A DNA stretch of 64,000 bases, taken from Lingula anatina (Eukaryota; Brachiopoda; Lingulata; Lingulida; Lingulidae). The notes under the pieces were generated by a model. The model was not told the DNA's origin, made no database searches, and saw only the letters and a list, made by a program, of their open reading frames with translations. Numbering within the stretch: the stretch's first letter is position 1; each line of letters opens with the position of its first letter. A program made the translations under genes and the position numbers. Below, piece after piece: positions 56,601 to 64,000 of the stretch. The DNA lies in contig NW_019774291.1 in the NCBI RefSeq assembly GCF_001039355.2, positions 623,276 through 687,275 of the forward strand. Reading direction: 5' to 3'.

Positions 56601-57734
56601 AGGCCCGTAGCTAGCAATTTCAAAAGGGGGGTTCTTTTTCTTAAAAAGTGGACCTTTCCTTTACCATATAACCTTCGTGTACCTAGATAAAATTTTACCC
56701 AGAGGGGACCTTTTCCCGGTAAAGGGGGTTCTTTCGACACCCCCCTCCCCCCGGCTACGGTCCTGACCGATATGTTGCACAGAAATGCAGCATCCACCCT
56801 TAAATGTTTGTTGATGGTTAAATGTGTAGGTGCCATGCCGGATCTTATGTAAATAGCTTATATGTGATATATAAATATTTCAATAATTGTGGTTTCGGAA
56901 TTTTTCTTATGTTTTTATTCCAAGTTTTCGCTTTAATATGCACAAGAAAAGTTGCTCTCAACGGGTTTCTTAAATGATGAAATTCTAAATTCCTCCATGT
57001 TCTTATCTAATAGTTATTGCAGCAATACCATATTGTAAACTTAATCCACCACCCCCACTACGCCATAGAAGGTTTTATCGATAGAAAGCTGGCTAACGTT
57101 CCTTTAAGGTCTCATATCTTCGCTAATTATTTGTCTTATACAGACTGGCTAAAAACGTTTATTTATAAATACATGACGTTCGTGGACGCCTTGATACATT
57201 TATATCTATTGAAATTTTATTGGGTTTTAACTTGAAGTACGTTAATCTGATTTTTACCTATTGATAAAAGATATGGCGAAATCAACCGCAAAGCAATGAC
57301 GGATTTGTTAAAATGCCATGAAAGTCAATTGGTTGAAAATTGCTGTCATAAGTATTTAATAAGGAATAAGTATTATCTGTCTTATAAGCTCTATAAAAAT
57401 TATCCAAACGGGTTTGAAAGTGTTACATTTGTTGCTGCAGTGCATTAACGCTCTAACGTTACTCCTTGTGTAAGAGAGTAGCCTGACTTATATCTTGTTT
57501 TAAATTTCAGATGAAGACAGCGAATACCGATACCAACAAAGAATGTCACCCTATAGGCTTCTCCAAGTGATCGCCGACAGACTCAATTATTTAGAAAAAC
57601 TGGGCCAACGCCATTGGCCACGGTTAGAAAAACCAGAAGGTTTATACAACAGCTTTTCGAAAAGAGGCGCTTGCATTTCTAATTGTGTAGGCTCAGCTGG
57701 TTTAACCCACGCTCAGTGCCGTGATTTGTGTTAG
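49392..57734 (+). CDS. Secreted peptide precursor, 99 aa, CX3C-X10-CX3C peptide after a Lys-Arg site
   Basis: Exon 1 (49392-49467) encodes a signal peptide: MMLAKLLTGVLLSCLATLIL then GIPVTG, with cleavage likely soon after residue 20. An 8 kb intron separates it from exon 2 (57511-57734), joined in phase 1. Exon 2 encodes an acidic/Tyr-Arg spacer (DEDSEYRYQQR), a helical stretch (LLQVIADRLNYLEKLG), a Pro-rich piece, then SFSKR, a prohormone-convertase site. The last 22 residues begin GACISNC and end AQCRDLC: four cysteines spaced C-X3-C-X10-C-X3-C, with the last Cys at the C-terminus and no amidation glycine. This is the architecture of a neuropeptide or peptide hormone; two disulfides holding a helical hairpin are likely. 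The family was not recognised. A host-defence or venom-type peptide is possible. A GTACGT donor lies three bases after the stop. Confidence 0.7.
49468..53567 (+). other. First half of the 8 kb intron, nothing recognised
   Basis: No nested gene is seen on either strand between the signal-peptide exon and the microsatellite at 53568. Short open frames (for example 49701-49916 and 51362-51601) lack protein-like composition or known motifs. A G run lies at about 51091-51100. Confidence 0.5.
53568..53644. repeat. Compound (TA)n(CA)n microsatellite
   Basis: About 22 TA units pass directly into about 16 CA units. Confidence 0.95.
54044..55136 (-). pseudogene. Decayed Tc1-like transposase, interrupted by a MITE
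   Basis: Read on the minus strand, the N-terminal helix-turn-helix region is at 55136-54918 (MRQNGAKQINIARQ, LRTLRTVLQRYAQT). A middle piece around 54840-54740 resembles the family's RRTFCG region. After the inserted MITE (54621-54431), ERLGAVGASVFGVEF matches the position of the family's DRFGGGSVMVWGGIS block. The DDE-domain end is at 54277-54120 (VFKDYLQNQGTEQLLRP, RSPDLKPRDN, where active copies have SPDLNPIE). Frames change several times and stops interrupt it, so it cannot make a transposase. It lies in the large intron of the secreted-peptide gene, antisense to it. Confidence 0.75.
54431..54621. mobile_element. 191 bp Harbinger-type MITE with TTA target duplication
   Basis: The left arm starts GGGACCGTTCACATGGAAAG and the right arm is its reverse complement almost throughout about 68 bp (one extra T in the A/T-rich part), leaving a ~55 bp loop. 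It is flanked on both sides by TTA (54428-54430 and 54622-54624). A three-base TTA/TAA duplication and no coding capacity are typical of PIF/Harbinger MITEs. It sits inside the Tc1-like transposase remnant, so it is the younger insertion. Confidence 0.85.
56053..56224. mobile_element. 172 bp MITE, CCGGTGTA ends
   Basis: The left end CCGGTGTAACAGGAATGAAA and the right end reversed, CCGGTGTATCAGGAATGAAA, differ at one base. Both run on through GTCC and CTAGGAA, giving arms of about 40 bp with small indels. Non-coding. It lies in the large intron of the secreted-peptide gene. Confidence 0.75.
56600..56766. mobile_element. MITE, CAGGCC-GTAGC family, copy 2
   Basis: The left end CAGGCCCGTAGCTAGC and the right end reversed, TCAGGACCGTAGCCGG, are terminal inverted repeats. 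Inside them AAAGGGGGGTTCTTTTTC near the left faces GGTTCTTTCGACACCCCCC near the right. A 29-base A run precedes it immediately (about 56571-56599). It shares the plan of the copies at 2729-2916 and 61852-62018. Confidence 0.65.
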
Positions 57735-57737
57735 AAG

Positions 57738-60127
57738 GTACGTCACCAGCATGAGAATTTATGGGAAGGGAATATAAAGGTGTTTTTTTAACGCTGACAC
57801 TTGCAAAACAAAAGTTCTATTAGAGAAAAGCGCTGACCGCCGATAATGGGATCAAAAGGTTAAGCGACCATACATGGAAATGCCATTCTTTAAAATGTGT
57901 CTTTTTTTCTGTTTTGTGGGTAAAATAAGGTGAATCAGGCGGAATGATAGAATATCCGAGAATATCTTATTGTGGGTCTCATGACCACAACCTTTTAAAG
58001 GAATGAACAAACATATTTAAAATAATGCAGCAACATATTTAGTTCTCTCTGTAAATTCAAATTCAAATTCCAATGTCCAATGTTTTGATTTAATTATTTC
58101 TTCACATTCTTTTAGTGCACTGATAATGCCCTATCTCATATTAAAAGACGGGGTGAAGCAGTGAAGCAGAGAAATCTTTCTGCCGATCATAAAGGAAATT
58201 AATAATAGAAAATAATAATTACACGCTGGAACAACTAGTAGGGTTAATCATTTCTTGCGCCTAACTATCCGTTAATCTCCCTTCCCTTGTCATCGATCCA
58301 CAGTGAATGGATCGATTTATTTTTGTTGTCACTACACCAACAATCATCTAGTGCTTTTTACTTCACCACCAAATGTTTCATAGAATCATATTTTTGGGCC
58401 CATCTCCTTGGTCTCGCTTATTTTGAAGGTATTACACGTAAACAGTCGCACAGAAAAAAGGTGAATGGAGAAACCCACACGTTCGTGTGCATTAGATAAA
58501 TTATCCACATATTGTTGTCAACTTGACCATGGAAATACACATTCTTGATTTACATACCAATAACAAGAAACAGGTTGTGATGAGCAAATACCTAGATTTT
58601 GTGGAGAACAAAGTAATAAAGTCGGTCATTGGGGATGTCCAGCGGGGCTCGTCGTAAATCTGAAGTCCACCGGGAAATATACTTAATCCAGTTATGGCGG
58701 CAAATAGCCATAATTCATAGTCCCATTTGATACAGAGGACTATACGAAGCTTGGCCTTCTACGCGTATATTTCCACTAGGGATTGGTCAGATGTTTATTA
58801 CAACATGAGATTATGTGATATGGTGTGATAATATATCTTTTTCTAAACATATAGAGTTGGAGCACGTATAAAGATATGGCACTATTGAACTAAAGAAATA
58901 CATGATGTCCTATAACAATTTTATTTGCTACTTACTGTTATAATATGCCATGCGTGCAGTATTCGAAAGTGGGCGGTTTATTGTGACGCAGTCAATCAGG
59001 GTGTTACCATTCTCCGCTCGAATGGAATGAAAACACGAACTTAATAAGACGCAAAGGTATTCCCATTGTTTCTGAAAGCAATCCTTTAGTTGTATCCAAG
59101 TTAGTAAACAGCGTCGAAACTAGGTATACGAAAATCCATCTACAAATTAAGAAGGATGGAAGAGTTATGTGCGGATATTGGAGCAGGATGACAATCGGCA
59201 TCGAGTTCAATAAAAATTTCAACAATCGAAACGTTTCCTAAGTTTCCTGTTCCGATGCATTCATTGAACCGCAATGTTCCAGTGGGGACGCAGATACATG
59301 TTACATGTTACATGTCAAGGCTATCGCCTTTATATTGATTAATTTACCAACAGTTGTTTCTACTTGTAAACTACTTGCTTTTTTGATTTCCTCTAATAAG
59401 AAGTTTCTAAGGTAGTGCGCTTTATTTTTCGTCTTGGAAGGAGTGTAGCATATAGATAAAAACTAATTCAATGTAACATCATAATTAGTGTTTGAATTAT
59501 CAAATGTTTTCCGTTAAAATACTTGATGAAATTTATAATGTTACACGCGTCTACGATACTTCAGAGGCGTAATATTCAGTTTCTTCATCAAAAAACAACT
59601 TCTGATTTAAATAAGTGTTCCCCTGCTCTAGGGACAAATTATATGTATAGAAAGGAAAAGGCAACTAAATCTGCTTGAAGGCATTTCATGAATATTGAAT
59701 AATGTTGTTTTCACACCTGAAACTAAAAACATACATTGACATTGGTTGAATGATGCGAAGCGATACTGGGACTTGTGAAATGAAACTTTCCCTAGGCTAT
59801 AAATTCTCGTTACGGTCTTCTTTGTTAAATGTAAGTTTGAAATGATCAGGCAAATTAAGAGGACGCAACTGAAAACGCCATTTTTTAATGTGATGACTTG
59901 GTGGAACGGGACCATTCTTAAAACCTCGAGCGAATCAGTTTGTGCAGCGAACTTTCATTGCAATTTTTAATACATATAGCATTAATGTTAGTTCTTCTTT
60001 CTTTCACATTTGAATTAAAAATTTTCGTTAATGCTTAATACTCCTATATAGTATTCAATGTCATAAAATACGTCTTTATCATATTTAGAGAAAGTTCCTA
60101 CATATTATTTTTCATATCTCTCTTCAG
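57738..60127 (+). other. Possible 3' UTR intron / intergenic DNA
   Basis: Begins with a good donor (AAG|GTACGT) three bases after the secreted-peptide stop. No exon was recognised inside. A 9 bp-stem hairpin (ATCGATCCA...TGGATCGAT) is at about 58292-58316. Confidence 0.4.
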
Positions 60128-60332
60128 GTATCAACCAAACTCCTACTCCGCCCAAGTATTGAGAAAAACCTATGCACAGCAAGTTCAGCCACGTCGTAGT
60201 GCGGCAACGCTAGCAACCAAAGTTATCACGACCTTGCTTCATTTCCTGACCAACAATTTCAAACACTGCAAATACATATCAATATCCGGTAAAGACATGG
60301 GCACAAAGTTGGATATTTTAACGCTCGGTTAA
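60128..60332 (+). CDS. Candidate last exon (68-codon open frame after an acceptor)
   Basis: After a pyrimidine-rich acceptor (CATATCTCTCTTCAG) one frame stays open for 68 codons to a TAA at 60330-60332. It begins YQPNSYSAQVLRKTYAQQ, has an Arg-Arg pair (QPRRSAATLATKVITTLLHF) and ends KLDILTLG. The composition is protein-like and it has no start codon, so it would need an upstream phase-2 exon, which I did not find. It may instead be a 3' UTR exon of the secreted-peptide gene, joined to the GTACGT donor at 57738. ATTAAA occurs near 60501. Confidence 0.3.
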
Positions 60333-61851
60333 GACCACTTTTGTTCTGGAAAGACCTATCACTGGGTAAAATGACCAGATGGCTTAAATGTTCTTGCGCC
60401 TGCACAAACAATTCGAGTTTTAGATTCAACAACTTGAGTAAATTATTTATATACAGCTGAGATGTATACTTTCTGTGGAGGTGTTGATTGTATCCAAAGA
60501 TTAAAGATATTTTGGGCAGATTTCATCTGTATTTATTGATTTTATTATTCCATATGAAGTACAAAGCTTGATCCGAGAATCGTGAGACTTGGGAATAAAA
60601 GACAAGTGTCGTCGGCAAAGTACATTGTAGGAAACTCACTGCGCACGATGCCATTTGAGCGTGACTTCCATGCACTGGTAATGTTAACCACACGCAATTG
60701 GCAACATGTACAGTAGGTAGAATTAAAAAGAAAAGATTGTGAAAAATAAATTACATCTTTCACCATCGTACTTGTAAGGAAAATGTGTGGAATAACTGTT
60801 AAGAAATTGTCTACTAAAACAGATTAAGACTGCGTTAACGACAATTTTTCCCTTGAATATCATTGTCAAGTTCACACTTCTTGTGGATGATGGATATGTC
60901 CGACAGGGCGAACCACTGATTAATTTTATCCAAACACGCGCTTTCTACATCAATTTTTAGAATTCGACTTTACCGAACAAAATACTTTGCTGACTCTCGC
61001 CATTAAGAATCCCGTGTATCGTTACGTCCAAAACCAGTATATATTTTTTAACAAGTAATGCAGTTTAAATGTTAAAGACATTGTAAACGTATATGTAGGT
61101 CCCTTTATGCTAATTAATCAAAATAATTGCACTAATTAGATCCAAGAGGTCACTGTCTTTACCCTAATGTCTAGGTTGAGACCAGACATTGACAATTTAC
61201 CGAGCAATAACCAAAGTACAATGTCATTAAAAGCATAATTTGGTTGATTACATTTCTATTCGTGTAATTGGTGCTTCTGTGCAACCTGCGAAAATTTAAA
61301 AGGACCTTCGACATAGGTGTGTCTAAAACATTGAATTATCTGTTTGGATGATTAAACGTTAAAAAATTCATAGGGTGATTCTAAGACAAAAACATGTTTT
61401 TATATCACGACTTGCTCGTGCGGAACTTAATAATCCCACGTAATTAATGCTGGGCAGATATGTACCACATGGTTGATGTATTAAAATATAGCGCAGCGTG
61501 ACGCACGTATTCAACAAAGTGGCCAAGTATAAGCCTATTCCTTTGGCGCTTATTTCAAGTCGTGTGTTTGACCAGTGAGACCTAACAAAGACCTTTTGTC
61601 AAATTAACTTAAATGGAACACGGGCGTAAATGATTAGTATTAAAGGAATATCGCTTCGTGAAATAGTCATGAAGACATGGAATGCAATCATTAAATGCAA
61701 AAATAAAAGTGCAAAATGCAAAGATTTATCACAGTTTGAACTGTGATTTTTCGGAAGAGATATTTATTGGGTTTCCACATATGTGAATACTCATTTCTGT
61801 AGTTTTTATCATAATTATACCCCTTCCAATGCTCTATCTTGGTACAGTAAT
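60333..61851. other. Intergenic DNA, no supported gene
   Basis: Apart from the ATTAAA near 60501, no feature was recognised; the short frames on both strands lack protein character. Confidence 0.5.
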
Positions 61852-62018
61852 CAGGCCCATAGCAAGGAGGGTTCGGAAGTTCGAACGAACCACCATTTTT
61901 GCCGGCAAAAGATCCGCTCTGGGTAAAATTTGGTAAAGTTACAAGAAGGTTTCATGGTTATAGGTCTACGGTTTTTCAGAAAAGGGGCCCCATTTAAAAT
62001 TGCTCACTACGGGTCTGG
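61852..62018. mobile_element. MITE, CAGGCC-GTAGC family, copy 3 (degenerate)
   Basis: The left end CAGGCCCATAGCAAGGAGGG and the right end reversed, CCAGACCCGTAGTGAGC, are imperfect inverted repeats. The interior GGTTCGGAAGTTCGAAC and the later GGGGCCCC echo the G-rich/C-rich arms of the other two copies. It is the most diverged of the three. Confidence 0.5.
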
Positions 62019-63809
62019 TAATTTATCCCGTGCAAAACCTAATCGAGAAAGTAGTGAACGAGATCAGCACGTGAAACCATGAGATCGCGTGCAAGCCATT
62101 TGATCCGGGCCACTTTTGGAAAATCAGACTTTATTCAAATTGCAATATCAAATATATGTGTTATAAAACAATGTATTGACCCCTTGTCCTGTGCTGTAAT
62201 AAAACGAATGCAAATAGATTAAGCGCTTATTCTGGTACAATGTTTTTATCATACCATAAAGGTAAAACTGTCAATACAACATCTCACGCAAAGAAGCCAA
62301 ATTTTCTGTTAATGTGCAAGATTCCTGTTCTGAGCGCACGAATAAAAAAAAAGATATGTGCAAATGTCTCACCAACAATACCAATCGCTTTGAAATCTAG
62401 TAATTGCCATTTGGAGGACTATATTTCTCGTGCAAGTGAAAACAATGCAAAGAGACAAAAATACAATATATCAAATGACAAAAAAAGTTTTAGGCCCAAG
62501 TTCTTTTCTTACTACTTCTTCACATGGAAGCATGGAATTTAGCACACTATCTGGTTATCTCTTCCTTGGCACACTTTTTGTTATGCCACGTCTGAAAATT
62601 CCAATAACACAAAAAGGCCGCCAGAAACAATATGGTAACATAAATCCTTGTTTGCACGTGAAAGTTATTACTATTTAGGAAAATCCACACAAGGCGCTAC
62701 ACGAATGTTGTGACAAAGATTTTTTCTGTCACCTTTTCAAATAGCTAGCAATAAAACAGAATGTCATTTATTGAAATATTACTTCCCCTCTTCAATAGTG
62801 AATGATAATCTGCAGTATCTTCATAATTTCGAGTTTATTTGATGTTCTTTATATATCAGTTCATATTAGGTAGCCACAAGTTATGAAAAAGGAAGAACAT
62901 GGAAGCAGATATCCCCGAGGAAAGGCTGTTTGTGTGAATGCAGGAAATCAAAGGTCAAACCTTTGGCTGAAATTAATACAAGTAGTGGAATACAGATTTT
63001 GTCTTCATTTGCTAATTGCAAATTGAAAGACCACGAATCAGAGGGTGATATTTGAGAGGTTTGGGCAACGTATAGGGTATTATAACGTCAAAGCGCCATT
63101 AGGGCGTATTACGTCATCGTATAACATTTTTTTTAATATTCACTACAAGAATGCGGTAGACAATATAATTTCACTGTTCTCCGCTTTTGGCAGCATGCAC
63201 AACTGAAGTCATAATTATCAAACATAATGTACATTTTGGAGGTCATAATAGTTATAGCAATTATTGATTCCTCTATGGCGCATTCAATATTTCACAATTA
63301 AATTAATCTTAAATCTTATAAAAGAGGTTTCACATGGTTTCTAGATAGGATGATAAAACAGAATTATTCTTTACTTATAAATACGATGTTTTGGGCCACC
63401 ATCTATGAAACATTGGTCAAGTCCCGGGCGTTGGATTCCGGCGAGACACCATTCACGCATTTTATTTAGACTAAAGATTTATTCTGTTTTAAATTCAAAT
63501 TACAATGGAAAAAAGAAGTGAAACGCTTTGTTACAAAAAGGTCTTAGATTCATAAGAAAAAATAGTCCCATATTTAGTTGGATAAACTTTTCTTGATAAA
63601 CCGCCATGATATACTTTCATAGTTTCAGTCTTTGCATACCACAACACGGGAAAGATTTCTGATGGCAGTATGGTGCAGTGACAGATGGAGGAGGCCATAC
63701 GGAGAATAAATACCAAAAACCATGGAGTTCGGTGGTACACAGGCCCTGGTTCGTCTTCTAGACTTGCTATAAACAGTTTTTAGGCCATCTCTGTAAACAT
63801 GACACTCGT
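62019..63809. other. Intergenic DNA, no supported gene
   Basis: Two overlapping plus-strand frames near 62240-62678 and one minus frame at 63740-63531 are open but show no known motif or family resemblance. Confidence 0.5.
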
Positions 63810-63938
63810 GGAAGTGATATGGAATAGCTTAAGCTTTACGTGAATTGTTATAGGAAGTGATATGGCATAGCTTAGGCCTTACGTGAATTGTTATCGAAAA
63901 TGATATGGGATAACTTAGGCCTTACGTGAATTTTTACA
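63810..63938. repeat. 43 bp tandem repeat, three copies
   Basis: Units start at 63810, 63853 and 63896, each with the core TGATATGG, AGCTTA/AACTTA and TTACGTGAATT. The start of a fourth unit (GGAAGTAGAG) follows at 63939. Units differ at a few positions, so the array is not very recent. It lies near the window edge. Confidence 0.85.
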
Positions 63939-64000
63939 GGAAGTAGAGTTAGGGGCACCAAAAGATACCAATTCTAACTGCCACTTACGACCGACACTGC

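Noticed and set aside
63531-63740. 69-codon minus-strand frame near the right edge
   Set aside because: No signal peptide, domain or splice context that would support it.

Overview
This is a window from an animal (bilaterian, probably marine invertebrate) nuclear genome. Its genes are split by many short GT-AG introns, the intergenic DNA is AT-rich and full of microsatellites and miniature inverted-repeat transposons, and there are no operons or ribosome binding sites. Two genes point to an animal with cilia and flagellated sperm (CLUAP1/IFT38 and the sperm-membrane protein DCST1). I cannot name the phylum from the sequence alone. All five recognised genes were assembled exon by exon, and every splice junction keeps frame.

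Layout. 1-7.2 kb is gene-poor and contains several foldback or MITE-like elements, two of them apparently related. 7.2-11.0 kb (minus strand) holds part of an unrecognised gene with a charged LEES-repeat N-terminus. It appears to share a divergent promoter near 11.0-11.2 kb with KRIT1 (plus strand, 12.0-18.3 kb, 732 aa). CLUAP1/IFT38 (19.4-23.7 kb, 445 aa), cytosolic serine hydroxymethyltransferase (25.8-29.4 kb, 471 aa) and mitochondrial ferrochelatase (31.7-36.1 kb, 430 aa) follow in the same orientation. DCST1 (minus strand, 43.2-36.4 kb, 707 aa, 15 coding exons) converges on ferrochelatase with only about 265 bp between stop codons.

The right third (43-64 kb) is sparse. Its only convincing gene is a two-exon, 99-residue secreted precursor (49.4-57.7 kb). 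It has a signal-peptide exon, an 8 kb intron and a second exon ending in a Lys-Arg cleavage site followed by a 22-residue peptide with a CX3C-X10-CX3C cysteine pattern. I did not recognise it as a named neuropeptide family, and it is the best candidate here for something undescribed. The big intron contains a decayed Tc1-like transposase into which a Harbinger-type MITE (TTA target duplication, long terminal inverted repeats) has inserted, and two further MITEs.

The genes are housekeeping or cell-biological (vascular/junction scaffold, ciliary transport, one-carbon metabolism, haem synthesis, sperm-egg interaction) and do not form one pathway. Assembly flaws are visible: N-gaps at 26200-26498 and 47268-47833, single Ns at 24661 and 29576, and a 198 bp tandem duplication at the 29576 N that looks like a mis-joined overlap.
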